Shown here piece by piece: positions 1 to 9,448 of a stretch of 64,000 nt of DNA. Location: the NCBI GenBank assembly GCA_934597255.1, contig CAKTQV010000001.1, forward strand, positions 1 to 64,000. The letters are read 5' to 3'. Below the pieces are notes generated by a model, which saw only the letters and a program-made list of their open reading frames with translations, was not told where the DNA came from and searched no databases. Origin of the DNA: an uncultured Oscillospiraceae bacterium. Its GTDB lineage: Bacteria; Bacillota; Clostridia; Oscillospirales; Oscillospiraceae. The translations under genes were made by a program, and so were the position numbers. Numbering within the stretch: position 1 is the first letter of the stretch; the number at the start of each line of letters is the position of its first letter.

Positions 1-3000
1 GGGTGCGACTAGCAGTAGGTGTGGCACCGGGGGCAGACACCGCGATTTCAATCCACGCACCCCGTGAGGGGTGCGACTGATGGGCTTTTTCAGCTCGGCC
101 CGGATGACGCAATTTCAATCCACGCACCCCGTGAGGGGTGCGACCTGGGAGCGCGCGTACCTTTTTCAATCATCCACACAATTTCAATCCACGCACCCCG
201 TGAGGGGTGCGACAATATATTATAATGTAACCATAGCGAGGCGGGAGATTTCAATCCACGCACCCCGTGAGGGGTGCGACCCTGCAGTTTCTAGCGGCCT
301 ACGGGGTAAAACAGGAGATTTCAATCCACGCACCCCGTGAGGGGTGCGACGCGGGAACTTTGTATTTCGCGCTGGCGGGGATCTGATTTCAATCCACGCA
401 CCCCGTGAGGGGTGCGACCTTTCAACTGCTCGACCGTATCGTAGCTTCCGAATTTCAATCCACGCACCCCGTGAGGGGTGCGACATCCGCTCCGGCATTG
501 ATGCCCGCATTGTAAGCGATTTCAATCCACGCACCCCGTGAGGGGTGCGACTCTATCGGCTGGCCGTTTCCCCTGTCCAGCTTCATTTCAATCCACGCAC
601 CCCGTGAGGGGTGCGACGCGCGGCCGGGCTTGCAGGATGGCCCCTACTTTCCATTTCAATCCACGCACCCCGTGAGGGGTGCGACAGACTGTTCTAGGAC
701 AAATTCCTAAATTATTTATCATTTCAATCCACGCACCCCGTGAGGGGTGCGACACCAGATGCGCGAGTACATCAAGGACAACTTCACGGCATTTCAATCC
801 ACGCACCCCGTGAGGGGTGCGACCCTACGCCCGTGCGCAGCCATGCCTCGTTTACGCCATTTCAATCCACGCACCCCGTGAGGGGTGCGACTCCGCACTT
901 GCTGCAGATTAGCTGCCATGCGGGTATTTCAATCCACGCACCCCGTGAGGGGTGCGACCGTCGGCGCTTTCGTCGGCTCATCCTCGGCTACGAATTTCAA
1001 TCCACGCACCCCGTGAGGGGTGCGACGTGCCCCGCCTCACTGCCCTGGATTATAACACGGGCGGAATTTCAATCCACGCACCCCGTGAGGGGTGCGACCA
1101 TACCCTTATCTGTCCTACTTTGCGGACATCTGATTTCAATCCACGCACCCCGTGAGGGGTGCGACACGCGCAGCGCCTCGACAAAGGCGTCCTTGCCGCC
1201 ATTTCAATCCACGCACCCCGTGAGGGGTGCGACGTTGCACGTTCCGTCCGGCATTGATGTATATCAATTTCAATCCACGCACCCCGTGAGGGGTGCGACT
1301 GTATCACGTCCAGCTCGGCGCGTTCGCCAAAAAGGAATTTCAATCCACGCACCCCGTGAGGGGTGCGACCTCGACGGTATCTGCGCGGTTGATGTCCGCA
1401 GTCTTATTTCAATCCACGCACCCCGTGAGGGGTGCGACAATAACCGCACCGGGGTCAAAGGCGTATGTTGGAAATTTCAATCCACGCACCCCGTGAGGGG
1501 TGCGACTGTAAATTGTCCTTGACAATACAACTAATAAGGTATATTTCAATCCACGCACCCCGTGAGGGGTGCGACGCATGAGTTCGCGCGGGCAACGGCG
1601 TGGGACATGGGCATTTCAATCCACGCACCCCGTGAGGGGTGCGACTCGCCATACCATTTCGCCAACTGCTCGTGATTGCCATTTCAATCCACGCACCCCG
1701 TGAGGGGTGCGACTGCCTCCGGCGCCCAGCTACGCCCTGCCCGGTCGTATTTCAATCCACGCACCCCGTGAGGGGTGCGACGAATACATCCCTCTATATT
1801 ACAGCTACCGCAGAATTTCAATCCACGCACCCCGTGAGGGGTGCGACCCGTCCTTTTTTCGCGCCGCACCGCCCGCCTTGATATTTCAATCCACGCACCC
1901 CGTGAGGGGTGCGACGCTTCTTTTCAGACAGGGCTTTGTCGAAAGCCTCCTTATTTCAATCCACGCACCCCGTGAGGGGTGCGACCCGGCGCCTCGACGA
2001 CCGTCTTGACGCGACCGGCATTTCAATCCACGCACCCCGTGAGGGGTGCGACGGCGGGGATATGCCGGCTCGGCGCGCCGAACTCATTTCAATCCACGCA
2101 CCCCGTGAGGGGTGCGACCCCGCATCCTCGGCCGCTTTGCCAACGTCGATGATATTTCAATCCACGCACCCCGTGAGGGGTGCGACGTCATATCGCCTTC
2201 AACGCCGCCCATGCTGTCCGTATTTCAATCCACGCACCCCGTGAGGGGTGCGACGGCTTTTAACGCACAGCTTCAAGCGTGGTTCGCTATTTCAATCCAC
2301 GCACCCCGTGAGGGGTGCGACTCGTTCATTCGCGATAACTACGCGTCGCAGGTGGGATTTCAATCCACGCACCCCGTGAGGGGTGCGACAAAGTTCAGAT
2401 TACCGCCGTTGCAAATATCGGCAAATTTCAATCCACGCACCCCGTGAGGGGTGCGACTCAATACAGCGTAACCGATCCGGACGGCGACACGGTATTTCAA
2501 TCCACGCACCCCGTGAGGGGTGCGACGATACAGCTTCTTACAGCCGATCGCAATTCCTTTATTTCAATCCACGCACCCCGTGAGGGGTGCGACTCCGATC
2601 GCTGTTGCTGTTGCTTGCTTCCTTTGCGTCATTTCAATCCACGCACCCCGTGAGGGGTGCGACACGCGGGAATGCAAATTTTCCCTTTCCGAAAAGATTT
2701 CAATCCACGCACCCCGTGAGGGGTGCGACATTCGCCGGAGATCGCGCAACAGCGCTATGAAGAATTTCAATCCACGCACCCCGTGAGGGGTGCGACTGTC
2801 CTCATGCCATAACCTCCCGCGCAATCTGCCGATTTCAATCCACGCACCCCGTGAGGGGTGCGACTCCGTTTGACGCTTCCCCCGTTTGGGAGGATTGCAC
2901 ATTTCAATCCACGCACCCCGTGAGGGGTGCGACGCTTGGACGGTCATTCAGACGGGCGCGGATTGGGTATTTCAATCCACGCACCCCGTGAGGGGTGCGA

Positions 3001-3946
3001 CCGCACGGTATGCGTTACACAACGCGCGCCGTGCGTTATTTCAATCCACGCACCCCGTGAGGGGTGCGACTGCCGTGGAGCGGGAGCGGCGCGGCGGACA
3101 AGCAATTTCAATCCACGCACCCCGTGAGGGGTGCGACCGGGCTTGCACAATGGACGTATTGGAGCAGGAAGATTTCAATCCACGCACCCCGTGAGGGGTG
3201 CGACACGCTTCACCGACGGCAACGTTTGAAAAGTCCGTCATTTCAATCCACGCACCCCGTGAGGGGTGCGACGTCATATCGCCTTCAACGCCGCCCATGC
3301 TGTCCGTATTTCAATCCACGCACCCCGTGAGGGGTGCGACCGCGCCGTCGTGATTGAATGCGGCGCAATGATGATATTTCAATCCACGCACCCCGTGAGG
3401 GGTGCGACGACACGCCGACGCGCGTTTTTGTCTGCAATCGCGTTATTTCAATCCACGCACCCCGTGAGGGGTGCGACTGCCTGTGATCTTATTATACGTC
3501 ATTTGACGTATATTTCAATCCACGCACCCCGTGAGGGGTGCGACGGATCACCCCCGCCGCCGTCATTCGTCTATGCCTATTTCAATCCACGCACCCCGTG
3601 AGGGGTGCGACGGTATGTCGCAATCACAGCTTGCGCGGGCGGCGGATTTCAATCCACGCACCCCGTGAGGGGTGCGACTCGTCCCACCAGCCGTGGGCGA
3701 CGGCGTTTTCGTATTTCAATCCACGCACCCCGTGAGGGGTGCGACCAAAGTGGGGAAAATGACAAGCGCCGCATTCGTCATTTCAATCCACGCACCCCGT
3801 GAGGGGTGCGACTTAAGGTTTTCAAAACGTCGTGCCGGATCGAATAGATTTCAATCCACGCACCCCGTGAGGGGTGCGACGCGCCGCCCAGCATTACCGC
3901 GCCAGCAACGTGTATTTCAATCCACGCACCCCGTGAGGGGTGCGAC
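1..3946 (-). CRISPR. Type I-C CRISPR array, 58 full repeats plus one partial
   Basis: A 33-bp repeat that reads ATTTCAATCCACGC...GGTGCGAC on the plus strand occurs 58 times in full, with the tail of a 59th at bases 1-9, so the array continues beyond the left edge. Every full copy I read is identical. Repeat starts run 45, 112, 181, 248 ... 3780, 3848, 3914, and spacers are about 33-39 nt. The repeat contains the inner palindrome GCACCCC/GGGGTGC and, on the minus strand, ends in ATTGAAAT, the usual 3' handle of I-C repeats. The crRNA is therefore read leftward, on the same strand as the adjacent cas genes, and the leader end is the right end at 3946. The absence of any decayed repeat fits an active array whose oldest end lies outside the window. 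One spacer is present twice (2187-2221 and 3273-3307). Confidence 0.99.
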
Positions 3947-4114
3947 AGCGAAAATGCATAAATTTTCTGCGCATTTTCGTGACAACAGACAATTTCATCG
4001 GGCCTTTCCGTCCGGAGCGCCGTCTGTAGGGGCGCTTTTTGCTTTTTTCGGGGTTTTTCGGCGCGCGGGGGCGTGCGAACCTGCGCGGGGATGGCTGCGC
4101 GCTTGGACTTCGCG
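3947..4114 (-). promoter_or_regulatory. CRISPR leader between cas2 and the array
   Basis: This is the non-coding stretch between the cas2 stop and the first repeat, on the leader side set by repeat orientation. It is AT-rich next to the array and holds a perfect 9-bp inverted repeat, CGAAAATGC at 3949-3957 against GCATTTTCG at 3971-3979, starting two bases from the first repeat. On the minus strand TTGTCA and TATGCA stand about 19 bases apart and may be the array promoter, but that is a weak match. A plus-strand hairpin AGCGCC/GGCGCT with a T run lies at 4016-4040 and could stop antisense transcription. Leader function is inferred from position. Confidence 0.75.
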
Positions 4115-4405
4115 CTAGATCATCAGCGTCTCCTCCGGCAGGTAGGCCGGCTTGCAGCCGAAGTGCTCGATTTTATTCTCGTATTTCTTGCCGAGGTAAT
4201 AAAACCGCAGGCTGTCGCGCTCCGGGTCCATGATCTTGCAGAGCTTATTCTGCAGGCTCCGGCACTGCGCCGTGTCCAGCAGGCACTCGAACACGGAGTT
4301 CTGCACCCGCTGGCCGTAGTTGACGCACTGCTTCGCGATCTGCCGCAGGCGCCTGCGCCCGGCGGCGTCCTCCGTGTTTACGTCATAGGTAATCAGCACC
4401 AGCAT
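4115..4405 (-). CDS. cas2: Cas2 spacer-acquisition protein
   Basis: Cas2 is the small structural partner of Cas1 in the spacer integration complex. The 96-residue product begins MLVLITYDVNTED, the typical first beta strand with the conserved Asp of the Cas2 ferredoxin fold, and continues with RRLRQIAKQCVNYGQRVQNSVFEC, the standard Cas2 second motif. The length is normal for I-C Cas2. It is the last gene of the cas operon, 9 bp after the cas1 stop, with GGGGG as ribosome site, and lies directly beside the CRISPR leader. Confidence 0.97.
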   Translation of the reverse strand: MLVLITYDVNTEDAAGRRRLRQIAKQCVNYGQRVQNSVFECLLDTAQCRSLQNKLCKIMDPERDSLRFYYLGKKYENKIEHFGCKPAYLPEETLMI

Positions 4406-4414
4406 AGAGCCCCC

Positions 4415-5446
4415 TCACTTCCACAAAAACGGCGGATAGTCGTCCAGATCGCCGCGCAGATACCGCGCGAGCAGCAGGCTCTGGACATACGGCACCAGCC
4501 CCCACGGGAGCTTTTCCTCGAGAAATGGGTGCGTGATCGTCTCGCGCTTGCGCTCCTGCCAGCGCCGGAGAAACGTCCTGCGCCCCTCGTCCGTCAGCAG
4601 CACGGCCCCGCTCTCGCGGAAGACGAAGTCCGATGCCTTGAGCACGCGGTTATTTACCATCGTCAGCACGAACCGATCCGCCATGCACGCGCGCAGCTCC
4701 TCCATCAGGTCGAGCGCCAGCGACTCCCGCCCCGGCCGGTCGCGGTGCAGGAAGCCGACATAGGCGTCCAGCCCCACGCTCTCGAGCGCGGAGGCGCAGT
4801 CGTGCGCGAGCAGGCTGTAGGCAAACGAGAGCATCGCGTTGAATGCGTCGAGCGGCGGACGGCGGCTGCGCTCGCGGAAAAAGAACGTCTCCTTCTCCCG
4901 CAGAATCATCTCGTCGAGCACGCCGAAATAGGCCGTGGCCCCGGCGCCCTCCAGCCCGCGCAGGCTCTCGAGCGACGTCTCGGCCGCGATCTGCGGCAAA
5001 AGCCCCTGCAGCTGCGCCGACACCTCGGCAAAGCGCCCGGTGTCCACCCGCAGCGCGTGGTCCCGCTTCGTGCGCTCCACGCTCCAGCGGGCGTTATAGA
5101 CCTTGCCGAAGATCATCATCCGCGCCGCGCGGCAGCTCTCGCCGGGGTCGTCCGCCACGCGGTACTGCATCCGCCGCAGCAGGACATTCCCCTGCGACGG
5201 GCCGCAGACCCGGGCGAGAAATTTCCCACGCGGGCTGCAGAACGCGAGCCCGACCCCGCGCGCCGCGCAGGCCCCCATCAGCGCCGGGGACGCACCGGCG
5301 TAGGAGAACGACACGATGCTCTGCAGTGTGTGCAGCGGATAGCGCGCCAGCGCCTCGCCGCCGCGGTTCGCGACCACATTCTCACCGTCGAGCGAGAGGT
5401 ACACGTCCTCCGACATGACAAAGAGCGTATTGAGCAGATGTCTCAT
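4415..5446 (-). CDS. cas1: Cas1 spacer integrase (type I-C)
   Basis: Cas1 is the metal-dependent integrase that inserts new spacers at the leader end. The 343-residue protein starts MRHLLNTLFV. This ATG overlaps the cas4 stop in an ATGA, which fixes the start; an in-frame extension upstream exists but lies inside cas4. The N-terminal beta domain (VYLSLDGENVV) is followed by a helical domain carrying the catalytic Glu in LEGAGATAYF (around residue 163), the His in GFLHRDRPGRESLALDLMEE (around 234) and the acidic residues after it. The length is usual for the I-C branch. It is translationally coupled to cas4 and followed by cas2. Confidence 0.98.
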   Translation of the reverse strand: MRHLLNTLFVMSEDVYLSLDGENVVANRGGEALARYPLHTLQSIVSFSYAGASPALMGACAARGVGLAFCSPRGKFLARVCGPSQGNVLLRRMQYRVADDPGESCRAARMMIFGKVYNARWSVERTKRDHALRVDTGRFAEVSAQLQGLLPQIAAETSLESLRGLEGAGATAYFGVLDEMILREKETFFFRERSRRPPLDAFNAMLSFAYSLLAHDCASALESVGLDAYVGFLHRDRPGRESLALDLMEELRACMADRFVLTMVNNRVLKASDFVFRESGAVLLTDEGRRTFLRRWQERKRETITHPFLEEKLPWGLVPYVQSLLLARYLRGDLDDYPPFLWK

Positions 5447-6105
5447 AGGCTGTCCTCCATCGCGCGGCGCACATAGGCGGAGACGGAGCTGCTGCGCATC
5501 AGCTTCGGCAGGCAGAGCTCGCGCAGCGAACAGGCATTGCACGCCTTCGTCGGACGCACCTTCGGCGTCCGCCCGCGGGCATATAGATCGTGCATCTCAC
5601 ACAGAAGCGAGCGCGCCTCCTCGCGCAGAGCGTCTGTAAAGGCGATCTCCCTGCGCCTGCGGATCTCGCCGTAATAAAGCGCGCCTGCCGGGATTTCGCA
5701 GCAGAGCATCTCCTCCAGACATATCGCCTGCCCGCAAAGCTGCAGCTCGTCGCAGCTGTCCTCCTTCGGCCGCCCGCGCTTATACTCCACGGGATAGGGC
5801 TGCCAGAGGCCTTCCCGACCCTTGAGCGGGATGCCCGCGCCGCCGCGGCGGAACTCCAGCACATCGCACGCGCCGGAGACGCCGAGCGTCGGCGAAAAGA
5901 CGCGCATGTCCCGCGTGACGAGCAGATCCCCGCGGCTTTCGGTGAAGTCGCCGTCGTGCGCCCGCTCGTGCAGAATCGCCCCGTCCGTCGTGCGCAGGTT
6001 CTCCGCCCACTGGTTCTCCACATGGATAAGCGCCCACTGCCGGCGGCAGAACTTGAAATGCTGCAGCCCGGAGAGCTGGAGGAAATCCTCCTCCGGATAG
6101 ATCAC
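5443..6105 (-). CDS. cas4: Cas4 exonuclease-like adaptation protein
   Basis: Cas4 trims and selects PAM-bearing prespacers with Cas1-Cas2. The 220-residue protein has the RecB-like nuclease core: an H..F.FCRRQW motif near residues 16-24, the acidic GACDVLEF strand, PVEYKRGRPK carrying the catalytic Glu and Lys, and the Q.C.Q motif. The four iron-sulphur cysteines are one near residue 20 and the C-terminal ACNACSLRELC group. Translation probably starts at a GTG that overlaps the cas7 stop as GTGA, and its own stop overlaps the cas1 start, so the three genes are coupled. Confidence 0.97.
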   Translation of the reverse strand: MIYPEEDFLQLSGLQHFKFCRRQWALIHVENQWAENLRTTDGAILHERAHDGDFTESRGDLLVTRDMRVFSPTLGVSGACDVLEFRRGGAGIPLKGREGLWQPYPVEYKRGRPKEDSCDELQLCGQAICLEEMLCCEIPAGALYYGEIRRRREIAFTDALREEARSLLCEMHDLYARGRTPKVRPTKACNACSLRELCLPKLMRSSSVSAYVRRAMEDSL

Positions 6106-6992
6106 CCCATCCGCGTGCAGGTCACGCCGGCGGGCAGGTGCTCCTCATCCACGGTGACGGTGTAGTCGTCATAGCTGCGCGGAGCGGTAACGCCGTCCTT
6201 GTGTGCAGCCTTTACCAGCTCGAAGAGCTTGTGCGCCGGAGCGCAGCCGAGCTCCGTATCGTGCTTGAACACGATCAGCTCGCGCACGGCCATCTTACCG
6301 CGCGCAGCAGAGTGGTCGTTTTCAAACATGTTGAGGATAGCCGTCCACAGAAGAGACAGATCCTCCTCAGAAAACCCGGTCGTCTTGCGCGCGAGATTTG
6401 CCGAGACATAGCCCTCCACACGGTACAAGCCGTAGGGGACAATGTACTTGCGGCCCATCTCCGTACCCTTCTTTTCCGCATCTGCCTCAGTGGTGATGGC
6501 GACGCGCGTGATCGTGATCTCCTGCGGCAGGATCGGGTCGACGCTGCGCGCGAAGCCGAGCTGCACCGGCCCGCGCACCTGTCCGCAGTTGAGCGCGCCC
6601 TTGACGAATGTGGTCATGACCGCGCCGAAGGTTCGGATGTCGTAGAAATTGGCGCACATGAAGTCGCGGAGCTTCTCGTCGAGGTGCTCGTCCTTCTTCT
6701 TGGCTTCTTTAAGCTTGGTCGGATCTACGCCGACGTAGGCGCAGGCCTCCTTGTCGCTGGTGTTCAGCGGCACGCCGTCCTTGATGTAGATGCGGTAGCC
6801 CGGCTCATCCTCCTTGGCCGTCTCCACAAAGTTGCGGATCTTGCGCTTGAGACACACGTCCGTCACCAGACCGTAGCCTGTCTCCGGGTCGATGCGCGGC
6901 ATGTTGCCCGCGTCTGGATCGCCGTTGGGGTTGCCGTTTTCCACGTCGAACAGCACCACAAATTCATACCGGTTCTTGATCGCTTCAGCCAT
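6102..6992 (-). CDS. cas7: Cas7 (Csd2) backbone subunit of the I-C Cascade
   Basis: Cas7 forms the helical backbone of the I-C surveillance complex along the crRNA. The product (296 residues) begins MAEAIKNRYEF and carries the Csd2 signature DVENGNPNGDPDAGNMPRID in its first 40 residues, then the RRM-like core with SVDPILPQEITITRVAITTE. Two ATGs are close together; the second (6992) is preferred because AGGAGG sits 9 bases upstream of it but only 3 from the first. It overlaps the end of cas8c by 8 bp and the cas4 start by 4 bp. Confidence 0.97.
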   Translation of the reverse strand: MAEAIKNRYEFVVLFDVENGNPNGDPDAGNMPRIDPETGYGLVTDVCLKRKIRNFVETAKEDEPGYRIYIKDGVPLNTSDKEACAYVGVDPTKLKEAKKKDEHLDEKLRDFMCANFYDIRTFGAVMTTFVKGALNCGQVRGPVQLGFARSVDPILPQEITITRVAITTEADAEKKGTEMGRKYIVPYGLYRVEGYVSANLARKTTGFSEEDLSLLWTAILNMFENDHSAARGKMAVRELIVFKHDTELGCAPAHKLFELVKAAHKDGVTAPRSYDDYTVTVDEEHLPAGVTCTRMG

Positions 6993-8721
6993 TTTCATTC
7001 TCCTCCTTTTTCGTATAACGCTTCTGTGTCTGATGATAGTAACCAAGGTCAAAGGCCCCTTGCTGCGCCAGCGTCAGCCGGGTGGGAAGCTCCTCGCTCA
7101 GGACATTTTTGAGCGCGCCGACCTGCTTGTCATAGTAGACGCGCTGGGCCGTGCTGAGCTTGCGCAGATGTTTCTGATAGAGATTGTTCAGCACGGGGAA
7201 AATACTCGCGGGCATCGCTGCAGCGGAGCTGAAATACTTATCCTTGATCGTCGCGTTGATGCCGGGATTTGCGGCCTGCTGCACGGCCTCGTAGACCGAG
7301 AACAGGCGGCCCAGCGTATAGGCCGGGTTGGTGCTGGCTTCGTTGAGACTCACGGTCAAAACCTCCTTCGGGCAGTCTGTATGTGGATTGTTCAGGTAAT
7401 ACGCTTTTAAGATGGCCGCGCGGCCCCATGTGACGTTCCGCTCTGCGCGGATGCGGAGCATCACGCCCTCCAGCAGCGCCGCCGGATACGGCCCGCCGGA
7501 GAAGACGGTGCGCGCCGTCGCGCCCGCCATTGCAGGGGCCGGCGATTTGTCGCGGGAGTTGAGGTTTACCGTCTCGCGCAGCATCGCCCAGAGTGGCAGC
7601 ATCTCGTACCGTGAGCCCACGATGCGCAGACGCTCATAGTGCGCGTTGACGTTCCGCATCAGCCGCCCGAAGGTGTCGCGCAGGAAGAAGCGTACGGACA
7701 GGCGAGCCGCGTTGGGCGCAAGGCCGAGAATGTAGAACGGTCGGTTCGGATCGACGCCGAGGTCGTCGCAGGGCTTTCCATCCGCCAGACGCTTCAGCGC
7801 CGCGCGCAGATCGTTGTCGGAAAGCCCTTTGGGTGTCTCGCCGCCGAAGAGAAACGCCTGTGCATAGTCCTGATAGACCGGCTCCGCGCCTTCGGCCCAG
7901 CAGACGACGGTTGTGTCACCGATCGTCTGGACACTGCTTTTGTCCGCGAGCAGGTGATTGAGCGCCGCCGTATAGGCGAAGGCGGCATGCTTTCCCACGG
8001 GGGCGTTGTAATTCTGCTCGCGTCCGTAGGAGCAGAACGCCGGGGCGTTGAAGGAGACGAGCGCCGCGCCGCTCGACTGCGCGTCCCGCACGCCCTTGAT
8101 GGCCGGGTGCGTCGCGGAAATCTCGTCCTCCCGCCCCGTTACAAGACACTGCAGGCGCACGGCGTTCGGGTCGCCGCCGTCGCGATGCGTCTGCCATGCC
8201 GCGCGGATGGCGGGATCGTCCTGCGGATATACGCTGTCCACACGGAATGCGAGATTGGCGCTCCCGGTAATGTCGTCGAACGATGCGCGCAGAGCCGGGT
8301 GCTCCGCCGCCATCGACGGATCCCATGTGTCGAAAAAAGCGAGAATCGCCCGCGCGGCGGGGCTCTCCACACCGTCCAGAATCGCGTGGTGCAGCTGCGC
8401 CGCCGCTTGAAAACACTCGCGGCTGCGCGCGGGCTTCCCCTTCTGATCGATGCCCAACAGATAGGCGGAGTTGTCCCAGAGAAAGTTGGACGCGACGCCG
8501 GCCGTGCGTTTTACCGCCGCGGGCAGAACTATCTCCTGCGGCCGCTGGACGGTCTTTTTCCCGGCGACGACCTCCTGCATGGTGGGGATGACTTGTGTCA
8601 CCGCGCCGTTTTCGTCGAGACAAAGCGCGAAGCTGATCTTCGCGGGCGACCAGCCCGGCGCGGCGATTTCCCCGCGCGTGAGCAGATCCTCATAATAGCG
8701 CGTCAAAGCCTGCAGAATCAT
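6985..8721 (-). CDS. cas8c: Cas8c (Csd1) large subunit of the I-C Cascade
   Basis: Cas8c is the large subunit that recognises the PAM and helps recruit Cas3; in I-C systems a small subunit is made from an internal start in the same gene. The product has 578 residues and begins MILQALTRYYEDLLTRGE, the usual Csd1 N-terminus. Further Csd1-like blocks are LFGGETPKGLSDNDLRAALKRLADG, PNRPFYILGLAPNAARLSVRFF and a C-terminal MPASIFPVLNNLYQKHLRKL helix bundle. Length is typical. The start ATG overlaps the cas5 stop (ATGA); a long in-frame extension upstream lies within cas5 and is rejected. The internal start was not located. Confidence 0.96.
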   Translation of the reverse strand: MILQALTRYYEDLLTRGEIAAPGWSPAKISFALCLDENGAVTQVIPTMQEVVAGKKTVQRPQEIVLPAAVKRTAGVASNFLWDNSAYLLGIDQKGKPARSRECFQAAAQLHHAILDGVESPAARAILAFFDTWDPSMAAEHPALRASFDDITGSANLAFRVDSVYPQDDPAIRAAWQTHRDGGDPNAVRLQCLVTGREDEISATHPAIKGVRDAQSSGAALVSFNAPAFCSYGREQNYNAPVGKHAAFAYTAALNHLLADKSSVQTIGDTTVVCWAEGAEPVYQDYAQAFLFGGETPKGLSDNDLRAALKRLADGKPCDDLGVDPNRPFYILGLAPNAARLSVRFFLRDTFGRLMRNVNAHYERLRIVGSRYEMLPLWAMLRETVNLNSRDKSPAPAMAGATARTVFSGGPYPAALLEGVMLRIRAERNVTWGRAAILKAYYLNNPHTDCPKEVLTVSLNEASTNPAYTLGRLFSVYEAVQQAANPGINATIKDKYFSSAAAMPASIFPVLNNLYQKHLRKLSTAQRVYYDKQVGALKNVLSEELPTRLTLAQQGAFDLGYYHQTQKRYTKKEENENG

Positions 8722-9380
8722 CCATGCACCTCCCCGCTCTCCGGCGGCGGGACGGTCACGACGCCGTCGGTCATGACGGCCCGGAAGAACCGCGGCCGAA
8801 TGTCCTGCGGATCGCCATAATCCATATCCCAGAGCATCCACCCCAGATCGCGCGTGCCGCGCAGCTCCTCCGGGCACGGCGGAAGCATCGTGCAGCGGCG
8901 GAACTGTGCCGGGAACTCCCGCGTTCCGAAATAAGGCATGCTGTAGCACTGTCCGCGCTCGAGCCGCCGCTTGACGATGTCCTGAAACTTGCCGGGGCTG
9001 TCGCTGGGCGCGGCTTTTTCTGTCAGATCAAAGTGCGCGTCGATCACATACCGCACATCCTGCAGAACCATAGCCGCGCGCTGCTGGATGCTCTCCGGTG
9101 CCGCGAGGTACAGCTCGCCCGCGCCGCGCTCCATCACGGTTTTTACGTTGCGGGCGCTGATCTTGTCCTTCACCTCGTTGCGGCGGATGTTTGTGAAGCG
9201 GATCGGTCGGCACACATGGATGCGGTCGATCCGCCACATCAGCCCCGGGTGCCAGTAGATGCTTTCAAGCAGTCCACGCGCGGCGGACGGTGTCATGCAA
9301 TCGTAGCTGACGCGTTCGGTTTTCATCTCAGGCCGCGTGAAACACGCGTACTCGCCCCAGACCTCTACTTGAATGGCCAT
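8718..9380 (-). CDS. cas5: Cas5c (Cas5d) crRNA-processing endonuclease
   Basis: In type I-C systems Cas5 replaces Cas6: it cuts the precursor crRNA in the repeat and stays on the 5' handle. The product (220 residues) begins MAIQVEVWGEYACFTRPEMK, a classic Cas5 N-terminal strand, and contains SYDCMTPSAARGLLESIYWHPGL. Tyr in IYWHP (about residue 42) and His in DAHF (about 116) are the likely counterparts of the Tyr/Lys/His catalytic set known from Bacillus Cas5d; the Lys position appears to be Ala here. ATG 9380 is chosen because GGAG lies 7 bases upstream; a GTG two codons earlier is too close to it. There is a 68-bp gap to cas3. Confidence 0.96.
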   Translation of the reverse strand: MAIQVEVWGEYACFTRPEMKTERVSYDCMTPSAARGLLESIYWHPGLMWRIDRIHVCRPIRFTNIRRNEVKDKISARNVKTVMERGAGELYLAAPESIQQRAAMVLQDVRYVIDAHFDLTEKAAPSDSPGKFQDIVKRRLERGQCYSMPYFGTREFPAQFRRCTMLPPCPEELRGTRDLGWMLWDMDYGDPQDIRPRFFRAVMTDGVVTVPPPESGEVHG

Positions 9381-9448
9381 AAACACTCTCCTTTCTCTCT
9401 TAAAGCGTATGCTGATTTTATCAGTAAGCCTGTCCCATAAAACGGACT

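Noticed and set aside
1..4118. Many open frames of 60-260 codons across the array with repeated words such as STHPVRGAT or SHPSRGAW
   Set aside because: They are translations of the CRISPR repeat in different frames, not genes.
4073..5476. 467-codon plus-strand frame over cas2 and cas1
   Set aside because: Antisense shadow; cas1 and cas2 motifs on the minus strand are unambiguous.
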